The position numbers were made by a program, and so were the translations under genes. Below, piece by piece: positions 16,365 through 24,509 of a stretch of 64,000 bases of DNA. The stretch is from contig NZ_FOSS01000002.1 in assembly GCF_900114355.1 (NCBI RefSeq), positions 786,773-850,772 on the forward strand. Reading direction: 5' to 3'. The notes below the pieces were generated by a model. That model made no database searches. It saw only the letters and a program-made list of their open reading frames with translations, and was not told where the DNA came from. The stretch comes from Lysobacter sp. cf310. GTDB taxonomy: Bacteria; Pseudomonadota; Gammaproteobacteria; Xanthomonadales; Xanthomonadaceae. Positions within the stretch are counted from its first letter, which is position 1; each line of letters opens with the position of its first letter.

Positions 16365-17614
16365 CAGGGCAGCGCGGGCAGGACCGGCCGCCGCAGCGCG
16401 GGCCGACGCGCGTAGGTGAACCAGCGCCACAGCCACTCCACCGGGCCGTAGCGGAAGCGCGCGAACCACCCGCGCGCGAACGCCAGCTGCAAGCCGAACA
16501 GCACGCAGGCGCCCAGCACCTGCGACACCCGCGAGACCTCGCCCCACAGGCCCAGGCCGTAGCCGTAGAACACCCAGGTGCCCAGCACCGACTGCATCAG
16601 GTACAAGGTCAGCGCCATGCGCCCGGCCGGCGCGAACGCCAGCGGCCAGCGCGCGCCGCGTTCGAGCGCGCGCACGATCCAGGCCAGGTAGCCCAGCGAC
16701 ATCAGCGGCGCGGCCAGCGTCTGCAAGGTGGTGGCGAACATGTCCGAGGCGCCCAGGGTCTTGCCGGTGAGCACCGGTTCGGCATCCACCGCCAGGCCGA
16801 CCAGGGTGATCGCCAGGCCCAGCGGCCCCGCGCCCCAGCGCAAGGCGGCGTAGAAGCGCCGATAGCGTACGGGCGCGACGATGGCGCCGCTGCGCACGAA
16901 CCAGGCGCCGATCGCGAACAGGCCCAACGCCATCGGCACGAACATCCAATAGCTGGGCAGGGTGGTTTCGACGAAGTAATGCCAGCGGAAGGCGCTGGCC
17001 TGCGCATAACTGCCCTGCGCATAGGCCGCGATCTCGCGTGCGCGCAGGCTCTGATCGACGGCGAAGTCGCCCATGTCCGCCGCTTCCTGGCCGACCAGCG
17101 CGATCGCCAGCGAGCTCAGCAGCAGCATCGCCACCAGCATCAGGTTCAAGGTGCCGCCGATCGGCCACAGCGCGCCCTGCGGCGCGTTGCGCAGGATCAG
17201 CAGCGCGAACGCCGTCAGCGCGTAGCAGACCAGGATGTCGCCGGACCAGATCAGCAGCGCGTGGATCAGACCGACCGCCAGCAAGCCCAGGCTGCGGCGC
17301 AGGTACAGCGGCAGGAAATCGGCGCCGGCCGCGCGCGCGCGTTCGCTCATGCTCGCAAAGCCCATGCCGAACAGCAGCGCGAACAGGGTCCAGAACTTGC
17401 CCTGCACGAAGATGTAGACGAAGCCGTCGGCCAGCCGGTCCCGCCAGGGCTGGTCCGGCGCGATGCCGGTGCCGACGTCGAGCAGGGACCCGGTGAAGGA
17501 TTCAACGTTCATCAGCAGCACGCCCAGCAGGGCGATGCCGCGCAGCGCATCGAGCGTGAGGATGCGTTCGCTGGTGGCGAGCGGGCCCAGGACGGGCGGA
17601 GCTGGGGGGTTCAT
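16364..17614 (-). CDS. DUF418-domain membrane protein
   Basis: A 416-residue multi-pass membrane protein. The N-terminus carries the family signature RILTLDALRGIALLGVLLMN, and the C-terminal DUF418 part contains GRMALTLYLMQSVLGTWVFY and the end segment FRYGPVEWLWRWFTYARRP. About ten hydrophobic helices are visible. Proteins of this type are related to acyltransferase-3/heparan acetyltransferase folds, but their substrates are mostly unknown. It is convergent with the protease gene and has its own transcript. Confidence 0.9.
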   Translation of the reverse strand: MNPPAPPVLGPLATSERILTLDALRGIALLGVLLMNVESFTGSLLDVGTGIAPDQPWRDRLADGFVYIFVQGKFWTLFALLFGMGFASMSERARAAGADFLPLYLRRSLGLLAVGLIHALLIWSGDILVCYALTAFALLILRNAPQGALWPIGGTLNLMLVAMLLLSSLAIALVGQEAADMGDFAVDQSLRAREIAAYAQGSYAQASAFRWHYFVETTLPSYWMFVPMALGLFAIGAWFVRSGAIVAPVRYRRFYAALRWGAGPLGLAITLVGLAVDAEPVLTGKTLGASDMFATTLQTLAAPLMSLGYLAWIVRALERGARWPLAFAPAGRMALTLYLMQSVLGTWVFYGYGLGLWGEVSRVSQVLGACVLFGLQLAFARGWFARFRYGPVEWLWRWFTYARRPALRRPVLPALP

Positions 17615-17685
17615 GCCGGCACTCTACGCGCCCGGCCCGGGGCGTCGGATCGGCTGGAAGTCGGGTGCGACGCGTGTGCCGCCAA

Positions 17686-17716
17686 CGAAAACGGCCCGCA
17701 GTGCGGGCCGTTTTCG
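17686..17716. terminator. bidirectional intrinsic terminator
   Basis: Perfect 14-bp inverted repeat CGAAAACGGCCCGC / GCGGGCCGTTTTCG with a three-base loop. The T run on either strand (TTTT) makes it suitable for ending the minus-strand SlyD-like transcript that stops just upstream at 17735. Confidence 0.85.
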
Positions 17717-17734
17717 GGTCGATGCTGGTGCCGC

Positions 17735-18229
17735 TTAGTGCTGGTGGCCGCCGTCGCCGTGCACGTGGCCGTGCTCGACTTCCTCGGCGCTGGCCTCACG
17801 CACTTCCACGATCTCGACCGCGAAGTGCAGGTCCTTGCCGGCCATCGGGTGGTTCAGATCGACGTCGACCACGCTCATGCCGACCTTCTGGATCGTCACC
17901 GCACGCGGGCCGAAGTTGGTCGGCAGCACGGCCTGCATGCCCGGCTCCAGGCGCGCGTCCTTGAAGTACTTCTTCGGCACGCGCTGGGTCAGGCCTTCCT
18001 GACGCACGCCGTAGGCATCGGCGGCGACCACGTCGACTTCGAACTTCTCGCCGGCCTCGCGACCGTCCATGGCGGTCTCCAGGCCCGGGATGATGTTGCC
18101 GTGGCCGATCAGGATCGCCAGCGGATCGCGGCCTTCCGAGCTCTCCAGCGGCTCCTGGCCCAGCTCGTGGGCAGCGCGCTCGGAGACGGTGTAGTGGAAA
18201 CGGACGACGCGATCTTTCTCGATTTTCAT
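17735..18229 (-). CDS. slyD: SlyD-like FKBP-type peptidyl-prolyl isomerase
   Basis: A 164-residue cytoplasmic FKBP of the SlyD type, combining proline isomerase and chaperone activity. Visible are the first FKBP strand (VVRFHYTVS), LAILIGHGNIIPGLETAMDG, the EKFEVDVVAADAYGVRQ flap/insert-in-flap boundary, and DLNHPMAGKDLHFAVEIVEV. The C-terminal tail (EHGHVHGDGGHQH) has a His-rich nickel-binding character as in SlyD. It is divergent from the NlpC/P60 lipoprotein gene. Confidence 0.92.
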   Translation of the reverse strand: MKIEKDRVVRFHYTVSERAAHELGQEPLESSEGRDPLAILIGHGNIIPGLETAMDGREAGEKFEVDVVAADAYGVRQEGLTQRVPKKYFKDARLEPGMQAVLPTNFGPRAVTIQKVGMSVVDVDLNHPMAGKDLHFAVEIVEVREASAEEVEHGHVHGDGGHQH

Positions 18230-18346
18230 TGCGGGACTCGACTGGCGGCCGACACAGCGGCGCGGATGGGTAAGACGGCGGCGACGGCGGTAGGCCGGCG
18301 CGGCGAAGGCTTGTCGTCGCCGGCGCCAGCCGCCAAGCTAACGGCC

Positions 18347-18931
18347 GTGACGAAGGCCGCGCATTATCCCGGCAACACCGCCCCCGCGCCAGCACGCGGC
18401 GCGAGCCCGTGGCCGGTCGCGGCGCCGCGCTGGCTGGCGATCGGCCTGGCCTGCGCCCTGCTCGCGGCCTGCGGCGGCGGCCGCGAGACCGTGCGCCGCC
18501 CCGCTCCGACCATCAGTCCGCGGGTCTGGCCGGTGGTCGAGCCGGCCGATCCCGCCTCGGCCAACGCCGTACTGATGCGCGCGATCAGCCTGGTCGGCAC
18601 GCCGTACCGCTATGGCGGCAACACCCCCGAGGGCGGCTTCGACTGCTCGGGGTTGGTCAACTACGTCTACCGCGACATGCTGGCCCTGAACCTGCCGCGG
18701 ACCTCGCGCGACCTCGCCGGTTTCCAGGGCCCGAAGATCGCGCCCGAGCGCCTGGCCGCCGCCGACCTGGTGTTTTTCGGCAGCTCCGGCAACGTCAGCC
18801 ATGTCGGCATCTACGTCGGCGAGGGCCGTTTCGTGCACGCCCCCAGCACCGGCGGCACGGTCCGCCTGGACCGTCTGGACGGGCCCTACTGGCGCGACCA
18901 TTACAGCGGGGCGAAACGGGTTCTGAAGTAG
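18347..18931 (+). CDS. NlpC/P60 peptidoglycan hydrolase, lipoprotein
   Basis: A C40-family cysteine peptidase that cuts peptide stems of peptidoglycan. The lipobox LLAAC follows WLAIGLACA, so the protein should be lipid-anchored. The catalytic Cys lies in GGFDCSGLVNYVYRD, with His in GNVSHVGIYVGEGRFVHAP. The GTG start leaves room for a divergent promoter; an in-frame ATG at 18266 is only 37 bases from the opposite start and would give an unusually long n-region. A second NlpC/P60 gene follows by about 117 bases. Confidence 0.88.
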   Translation: MTKAAHYPGNTAPAPARGASPWPVAAPRWLAIGLACALLAACGGGRETVRRPAPTISPRVWPVVEPADPASANAVLMRAISLVGTPYRYGGNTPEGGFDCSGLVNYVYRDMLALNLPRTSRDLAGFQGPKIAPERLAAADLVFFGSSGNVSHVGIYVGEGRFVHAPSTGGTVRLDRLDGPYWRDHYSGAKRVLK

Positions 18932-19048
18932 TCGGCGGCCAAAATGTGAGCAAAATCACAGGCTTGTTAACGGACTGCTAACGAAATTTGAACCTTCTGC
19001 TCCCTTTCGGCAGGCATGATCGCTCGGTGTTGATTCAGTGATGACCGC

Positions 19049-19768
19049 GTGACGACCCAGCTTCTCTGCCAAGGCCGCCCAGCAGCCACCACCGCCCCCC
19101 GCCTTCCGCGGGCCGCATTCCGCATTGCATTGACCCTGTGCTTGACCGCCCTGGCGCTGCCGGCGCTGGCGCAGGAACAGCCTTCCGCCGTGGCCTCGCT
19201 GGCCGGCGGTTCGGCCATGAGCGGCGACTCCGCCGACGCCCCGGCCCCGGCCACCCGCCACCTGCTGCCCGACGCGATGACCTTGCCGGATCGCGCCCTG
19301 CTGCTGGCCACCGATCTCAACCGTCTGCTGGCGCCCGGCGCCGCGAACCTCAACAAGACCAATGCCAGCGCCGCTCCGGCCGGCGAAGGCCGCATTAAGG
19401 GCATGCTGCAGCGCGCCCTGGCCCTGCTGGGCACGCCCTACCGCTGGGGCGGCAACTCCCCGGACAAGGGTTTCGATTGCAGCGGCCTGGTCGGCTACGT
19501 GTTCCGCAACGCCCTGGGCATCGAGCTGCCGCGCGTTTCGCGCGAGATGGCCAAGACCGGCGAGCTGATCAGCGACCGCGACGACCTCAGCGAAGGCGAT
19601 CTGGTGTTCTTCGGCCGCAAGGGCCGGGTCGACCACGTCGGCATCTACCTGGGCGAAGGCCGCTTCGTGCACGCCCCGCGCACCGGCAAGGACGTGACCG
19701 TGTCCAGCCTGGACACCGGCTACTGGAGCGGCAAGTTCATGGAAGCGCGCCGGGTCGAAGGGATCTGA
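19049..19768 (+). CDS. NlpC/P60 peptidoglycan hydrolase, secreted
   Basis: A 239-residue paralogue of the upstream gene. A signal peptide (RIALTLCLTALALPALA, cleaved before QEQ) replaces the lipobox, so this copy should be soluble in the periplasm. After a low-complexity linker comes the catalytic domain: GTPYRWGGNSPDKGFDCSGL holds the catalytic Cys and RVDHVGIYLGEGRFVHAP the His. The GTG start is used because no ATG lies before the signal peptide. A strong terminator follows the stop. Confidence 0.9.
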   Translation: MTTQLLCQGRPAATTAPRLPRAAFRIALTLCLTALALPALAQEQPSAVASLAGGSAMSGDSADAPAPATRHLLPDAMTLPDRALLLATDLNRLLAPGAANLNKTNASAAPAGEGRIKGMLQRALALLGTPYRWGGNSPDKGFDCSGLVGYVFRNALGIELPRVSREMAKTGELISDRDDLSEGDLVFFGRKGRVDHVGIYLGEGRFVHAPRTGKDVTVSSLDTGYWSGKFMEARRVEGI

Positions 19769-19797
19769 TGCGCTAAGCCGCCAGATCTCCAATTAAG

Positions 19798-19823
19798 AAG
19801 GCCGCCTCAGGGCGGCCTTTTTT
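19798..19823. terminator. intrinsic terminator after the second NlpC/P60 gene
   Basis: Stem AAGGCCGCC / GGCGGCCTT (9 bp) with a four-base loop and six or more T. It ends the plus-strand hydrolase transcript. Confidence 0.85.
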
Positions 19824-19881
19824 GCTCCTGCCTCGCCCCTGCCGCCTCCGCCTTTTTTAAAGGGGGGAACGGCCTAAGGGC

Positions 19882-20391
19882 TCACAGCGGATCGGAACTC
19901 TGGCTGAGATACCGCTCCACCGTCGCCTCGATGCCCTTGCTCAGCTCCATCACCTTGAGCGCGTACTCGGCCAGGCGTTTGTCGTCCTCGCTGGTCGGGG
20001 TCCAGGGCGGCACCGGGGTCGGCTTGCCTTCGACCTGGTCCATGGCCACGAACACGATCACGCAGTGGGTGCACAGCCGCTCCTCGGCCTCGCCGTCGTC
20101 CAGGCCCGGGTCGCGCGCCTTCACGTCGACCGCGAAGTGCATGCTGGTGGTACCGGTGTGGACGAGCTTGGTGTGCACGGTGACCAGGTCGCTGATCCGG
20201 ATCGGGGCGACGAAGCGGATCCCGCCGACCGCGACGGTCACGCTGTATTTGCCGCTCCAGCCGACCGCGGCGGCATAGCCGGCCTGGTCGATCCACTTCA
20301 TCACCATGCCGCCGTGAACCTTGCCGCCGTAATTCACGTCGGTGGGCTGGGCGAGGAACCGCAGGTTCAGTTCGCGCTGTTGGCCTTTCAT
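19882..20391 (-). CDS. acyl-CoA thioesterase, hotdog fold
   Basis: A 169-residue hotdog thioesterase of the YciA/BACH type, hydrolysing acyl-CoA. The signature is TDVNYGGKVHGGMVMKWIDQ (the HGG with conserved Asp further on), followed by VGGIRFVAPIRISDLV and the typical VFVAMDQVEGKPTPVPPW. The ATG is fixed by a four-base overlap with the upstream FMN reductase stop and a GGGAG seven bases earlier. Coupling to a reductase gene suggests one transcript. Confidence 0.9.
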   Translation of the reverse strand: MKGQQRELNLRFLAQPTDVNYGGKVHGGMVMKWIDQAGYAAAVGWSGKYSVTVAVGGIRFVAPIRISDLVTVHTKLVHTGTTSMHFAVDVKARDPGLDDGEAEERLCTHCVIVFVAMDQVEGKPTPVPPWTPTSEDDKRLAEYALKVMELSKGIEATVERYLSQSSDPL

Positions 20392-21029
20392 GCCACCACT
20401 CCCTTGCACAGATGACGGACCACGGCCGCGCCCACGCCGAGCACGGCGCCGCGCAGGCGTTCGTCGGCGAGCACACCGGTCTCGGGCAGGCGCTCGGCGG
20501 CCGCGCCTACCGCGACCTGCTGCGGCACCACCAGCAGGCCGAGCTTGGACAAGGCATCGCGCAGCACCAGCAGCGAGCGGATGCCGCCCAGCGGCCCCGG
20601 CGAGGCCGAGACGATGCCGGCCATCTTGTCCTGGAACAACAGGGTGCCGGAACGGCCGTCGGCGGTCGCGCGCGACATCCAGTCCAGGGTGTTTTTGACC
20701 AGCGCCGGCATCGAGCCGTTGTACTCGGGCGTGCTGATCAGCAGGCCGTCGCAGCCGGCCATCAGCGTCTGCAAGCGGTGCACGTTGTCCGGCATGCCGG
20801 CGGCCTCGATGTCGCCGTCGTAGACCGGCAGCGAGTAGTCGCGCAGATCGATCAGCTCGACGTCCGCGCCGGCGGCGCGCGCGCCTTCGGCCAGGATCGG
20901 GATCAGACGGCGGTTGTAGGAGGCCTGGCGCAGGCTGCCGGCGAAGGCGAGCAGGCGCGGACGCGGCGCCGGGGTGGCGATAGTGCGGTCGGCGTCGGGC
21001 GAGCGCGGATCGGAGAGGCTGGCGGACAT
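20388..21029 (-). CDS. NADPH-dependent FMN reductase-family protein
   Basis: A 213-residue flavodoxin-fold reductase. LLAFAGSLRQASYNRRLIP is the phosphate-binding loop, and GCDGLLISTPEYNGSMPALV is the family's second FMN signature; GPLGGIRSLLVLRDAL follows. Such enzymes reduce flavin, quinones or azo compounds with NAD(P)H. A proline/Asp-rich N-terminal extension of about 22 residues precedes the core. It overlaps the thioesterase gene by four bases. Confidence 0.9.
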   Translation of the reverse strand: MSASLSDPRSPDADRTIATPAPRPRLLAFAGSLRQASYNRRLIPILAEGARAAGADVELIDLRDYSLPVYDGDIEAAGMPDNVHRLQTLMAGCDGLLISTPEYNGSMPALVKNTLDWMSRATADGRSGTLLFQDKMAGIVSASPGPLGGIRSLLVLRDALSKLGLLVVPQQVAVGAAAERLPETGVLADERLRGAVLGVGAAVVRHLCKGVVA

Positions 21030-21136
21030 GCGCTGGCTCCGTGAGTCGGGGCGCAGATTATGCGCGCAGGCGCCGCGCTTGCGGCGATACGCGCGACCGG
21101 CGATGCTCGCCGCGATCGTTCAGCGGGAGACACGAG

Positions 21137-21550
21137 ATGGGACGCACGATACTCGCGGTATTGGCCGGGCTGGTGGTGGCCTGGATCACGATCACGCTGT
21201 GCGAGTTCGGCGGGGTGATCCTGCATCCGCCTGCGCCGGGCACGAACCTGGCCGACCCCGACGCGCTGGCCGCGCACATCGCCGGCGCGCCGCCGGCCGC
21301 GATGGCGCTGGTGCTGCTGGGCTGGGTCGCGGGCGCCTTCGACGGCGGCCTGGTCGCGGCGTTGATCTCGCGCCTGCACAAACGCGGCGCCGCCCTGACC
21401 ATCGGCGTGCTGGTGGTGCTGGGCGTGATCGCCAACAGCCTGATGATCCCGCACCCGCTGTGGATGACCGTCGCCGGCCTGCTGCTGCCGATCCCGGCGG
21501 CCTGGCTGGCCTCGCGCCTGGTCGGCGGCCGACGCAAGGACGCCGCATGA
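21137..21550 (+). CDS. four-helix membrane protein
   Basis: A 137-residue inner-membrane protein with four hydrophobic segments: TILAVLAGLVVAWITITLCE, AAMALVLLGWVAGAFDGGLV, LTIGVLVVLGVIANSLM and MTVAGLLLPIPAAWLA. GGGAGA seven bases upstream supports this ATG. It overlaps the next membrane-protein gene by four bases. No specific family recognised. Confidence 0.75.
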   Translation: MGRTILAVLAGLVVAWITITLCEFGGVILHPPAPGTNLADPDALAAHIAGAPPAAMALVLLGWVAGAFDGGLVAALISRLHKRGAALTIGVLVVLGVIANSLMIPHPLWMTVAGLLLPIPAAWLASRLVGGRRKDAA

Positions 21551-22020
21551 GTCGCGGCGAGGTGCGCAACTCCAGCAAGGCGATCCTCTACACCATCGGC
21601 CTGTTCGCGGCCGCGTTCGCGATCGGCGCCTGGCTGGCCGGCTACGCCGCGCCCGGCCACGAGGCCGCATGGTGGATCAGCGGCGCGCTGCTCGCGGTCG
21701 GCCTGGTGGTCGGCCTGAAAGTATTGGAAGCCGCGGCGCTACTGGCCGCGCCCTTCCTGCTGGCCAAGATGGCCGCGCGCTGGGCGGTCACCGGCAAACC
21801 GCTGGACCCGCGCAAGGACGGCGACCGCCACGACTGGATCGCCTATCTGCTGTTCATCCCGTCCTACGCGCTGTTCGCGCTGCTGACCGGCGCCGGCATC
21901 GGCTTCGTCAGCGGCGGCCTCGGCTTCTTTCTGAGCGCGCTGCTGTACGGTGCAGTCGGGGTGGTGCTGGGCGCGGTGGCGGCGAAGATCCTGTTGAAGC
22001 ATGCGTTGGATGCGGGCTGA
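21547..22020 (+). CDS. membrane protein coupled to the preceding gene
   Basis: A 157-residue protein with at least four hydrophobic segments (ILYTIGLFAAAFAIGAWLA, WWISGALLAVGLVVGLKVLE, WIAYLLFIPSYALFALLTG, FFLSALLYGAVGVVLGAVAA). ATGA coupling with the preceding gene indicates stoichiometric expression, so the two may form one complex. Function unknown. Confidence 0.75.
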   Translation: MSRGEVRNSSKAILYTIGLFAAAFAIGAWLAGYAAPGHEAAWWISGALLAVGLVVGLKVLEAAALLAAPFLLAKMAARWAVTGKPLDPRKDGDRHDWIAYLLFIPSYALFALLTGAGIGFVSGGLGFFLSALLYGAVGVVLGAVAAKILLKHALDAG

Positions 22021-22025
22021 CCCAC

Positions 22026-22436
22026 ATGCCCTCCAAGTCCGTCTCCCCGGTCGGCTGGTACGTGGGTTCTTACTTGCTGCGTTTCATCGAGTTGAACGAT
22101 CCGGGCAACGACGATCCTCAGCAAGAGTTCCTCACCTGGGAAAACACCGTCATCGTCCAGGCCGACAATCTGGATCACGCCTACGACAAGATCGTGGCGC
22201 TGGCGGCATTCGAGACGGAGTCCTACCGGGGCGGCCCGGAGGGCGTACCGGTACGTTGGGTATTCGAGGGAATGACCGAGCTACTGCCGATCTACGAAGA
22301 ACTCGCGGATGGCGCCGAAATCATGTGGGCCGAACACGAGCCCACGCGACTGGAACATCTGCGGCAACGCGTTTTTAGCCGGAACGAGCTCATCAGGCCG
22401 TCCGTGGATGACACGGAGCCCTCGCCTTCGGGCTAG
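22026..22436 (+). CDS. DUF4288-domain protein
   Basis: A 136-residue cytoplasmic acidic protein. It shows the DUF4288 pattern: WYVGSYLLRFIE near the N-terminus, a WENTVIVQADNLDHAYDKIV helix region, and RWVFEGMTELLPIYEELADG. Function is unknown; relatives are often found with immunity-type genes. It begins five bases after the membrane-protein gene and ends before a long repeat-filled gap. Confidence 0.75.
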   Translation: MPSKSVSPVGWYVGSYLLRFIELNDPGNDDPQQEFLTWENTVIVQADNLDHAYDKIVALAAFETESYRGGPEGVPVRWVFEGMTELLPIYEELADGAEIMWAEHEPTRLEHLRQRVFSRNELIRPSVDDTEPSPSG

Positions 22437-22479
22437 AGGTAGTCGGGACGACGACGCCGGCACGCGCCACCTTCGCGAC

Positions 22480-22561
22480 GATGCGGTTCGCCTTCGGCTC
22501 ACCGCATCCTACGGGCGAGACCTACGCGCAGAAGTCACTGGATCCCCGCCTTCGCGGGGAT
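22480..22561. repeat. two intergenic palindromes before repeat copy A
   Basis: GATGCGGT pairs with ACCGCATC (22480-22487 and 22501-22508), and ATCCCCGC pairs with GCGGGGAT (22542-22549 and 22554-22561) around CTTC. The first recurs at 34709-34736, again just before a copy of the large repeat. Both are of the REP-like kind. Confidence 0.7.
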
Positions 22562-22593
22562 GACGGCTAAAAGCGGGCTTGCCTACGCTACTT

Positions 22594-22624
<31 letters not shown>

Positions 22625-22627
22625 CGG

Positions 22628-23020
22628 CATTGAAGTCCAAAAGCAACGCACCCACGCGACCAACCGTAGACCCGAAGGGCGGCGCGCAGGACGCGCGCCG
22701 TTTTTCGATAGGACATGGATGTCCTATCGAAAAATCCCGGCGCAACCACCGAACCCGCAGGGGAGGTTTGGTCCCGCTAGCCCTTCTCTTTGGTTACTTT
22801 TGACCGAAGGGAATCCAGACGGACTCTTGGGCTAGCAAGAGAAAGTGACCCGCATGCGCAGCAGGCGGAAGCCGTTGACCTTCGATCAGAAGAAGCGACA
22901 GCAAAGCAACAGCAAATCCTCCCCAACCCTCCTTTTTCAAAGGAGGGAGCTAAGAGCAAGAGCCTGCTGGCGTTCAGCCGCGCACGAACCTTCGGTTTGT
23001 AAGCTGCACGGCTTCACCCT
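22628..23020 (+). repeat. composite intergenic repeat core, copy A
   Basis: Begins CATTGAAGTCCAAAAGC, as in the other two copies. A GC stem CGGCGCGC / GCGCGCCG (22680-22700) is followed by TTTTT and a perfect 15-bp inverted repeat (22701-22715 with 22720-22734; loop TGGA). The later inverted repeat around GGCTAG is disrupted here by about 25 inserted bases in its left arm (near 22800-22825). Further shared blocks are CGCATGCGCAGCAGGCGGA, CTCCTTTTTCAAAGGAGG and the CACGAACC/GGTTTGT hairpin. The stretch 22437-23074 contains no supported gene and lies between convergent genes. Confidence 0.9.
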
Positions 23021-23074
23021 TTTCCAAAGGCGGGAGAGCAAACGCGATAGGCCCTCCAGCGAAACCACGCCAAC

Positions 23075-24499
23075 TCACTTCGCCGGCGCGACGAACTCCC
23101 CGTAGGTTTTGAGCTGCTCGGCCACTGCCTTGCCATCGCCGACCACGATGATCGACTGATCGGCCGGCACGAAATACTTCTTGGCCAAGGCCTGCACCTG
23201 CCCAGCATCCACCGCCCGAATGCGCGGCACATACTGCCCCAGGAAATCCGACGGCAGCCCCATCAGCCACTGATTGGCCAAGGTCGCCGCGACCGAACCC
23301 TGCTGCTGGTTGCTGATCATGTAACCGCCCGCGATGTACCGCTTGGTGTCCTCCAACTCCTGCGCCGGCACCGCCTCCTGGCCCAGACGCTCGAACTCGT
23401 GGAAGAACTCCTTCAACGCCGCGCCGGTAACCTCGTTGCGCACGTCCGCGCCGCCCTGCACACGCCCGCCGGCGCGCGCCGCCTGCAAGCCCGCGCTGGC
23501 GCCGTAGGTGTAGCCCTTGTCCTCGCGCAGGTTCTGATTGACGCGGCTGCTGAAACCGCCGCCCAGCACCGTGCTGGCCAACTGCATCGGCACGTAGTCC
23601 GGGTCGGTGACCGGAATCGCCGGGCGGCCCAGGCGCAGCGTCGACTGCACGCTGCCGTCGCGCTGGATCAGCACGAAGCTGGGCTTGGCCTCGCGACGCG
23701 CGGGCGCGGTGTCGGCGATCGCCTCGCCGCTGGCTTTCCAGTCGCCGAACGAGGCCTGCGCGAACTTGAAACCGTCCTCGGGCGTGACCCGGCCGGTGAT
23801 CACCAGCAAGGCACGATCGGGACGGAAACGGCGCGCGTGCTCGGCGCGCAGCTGCTGCGGCGTGATCGCCGAGATCATGCTCTCGGTGGGCTGCGTGCGC
23901 GCGTAGGGATGATCGCCGTAGGTAGCCGTCAGCAGTGCGCGCGAGGCCTTGAACGAGGGCTGCGCCTCCGCCGCCTTCAGCGCCTGCAGGGCATTGGCCT
24001 GGGCCAGCTTGACCTCGCCGTCCGGGAACGCCGGCGTGCGCGCGATCTCGGCCAGCAGGCCCAACATCGGCGCGGCGTTGGAGACCAGCGCATCGCCGTA
24101 GAGGTTGATGCCGTCGTTGTTGGCCGAGGCGCCGACGCTGCCGCCGTAGCCCTGCGCGGTTTCGGCGATGGCCTTGGAGTCGCGCTGCGCGGTGCCTTCG
24201 TTCAGCAACGCCGCAAGCTGGGCCGCGAAGCCCGACGCATCGGCCGCATCGGCGGCGTAGCCGGCGTTGCGGATCGCCAGCACGTAGTCGACGCGCGGCA
24301 TGCCATCGCGCGGCAACACCCACACTTCCAGGCCGTTGGACAGCGTCTTCTTGACGATGTTGGGCACCGGCAAGGGGCGGTCGGGCGCGTACGCGGGCAA
24401 CTGCGCGGGCAGCGCGGCCTTGGGGCCGGCCTGCGCGGCACCGGCGAAGGCCAGGCTCAAGGAGATCGCGACGGCGATCAGGTTCGGATGGGTCTTCAT
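23075..24499 (-). CDS. M16-family peptidase-like subunit lacking the zinc motif
   Basis: A 474-residue exported protein (signal peptide ISLSLAFAGAAQA) with two M16 domains. At the site where active M16 subunits have HxxEH it reads NAGYAADAADASGFAAQL, so it should not bind zinc. The second half keeps the substrate-side motifs LGGGFSSRVNQNLREDKGYTYGA as short blocks. Bacterial M16 proteases work as dimers of one active and one inactive subunit, and the gene directly upstream encodes the active type, eleven bases away. Confidence 0.9.
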   Translation of the reverse strand: MKTHPNLIAVAISLSLAFAGAAQAGPKAALPAQLPAYAPDRPLPVPNIVKKTLSNGLEVWVLPRDGMPRVDYVLAIRNAGYAADAADASGFAAQLAALLNEGTAQRDSKAIAETAQGYGGSVGASANNDGINLYGDALVSNAAPMLGLLAEIARTPAFPDGEVKLAQANALQALKAAEAQPSFKASRALLTATYGDHPYARTQPTESMISAITPQQLRAEHARRFRPDRALLVITGRVTPEDGFKFAQASFGDWKASGEAIADTAPARREAKPSFVLIQRDGSVQSTLRLGRPAIPVTDPDYVPMQLASTVLGGGFSSRVNQNLREDKGYTYGASAGLQAARAGGRVQGGADVRNEVTGAALKEFFHEFERLGQEAVPAQELEDTKRYIAGGYMISNQQQGSVAATLANQWLMGLPSDFLGQYVPRIRAVDAGQVQALAKKYFVPADQSIIVVGDGKAVAEQLKTYGEFVAPAK

Positions 24500-24509
24500 C
24501 GTCGTCTCC

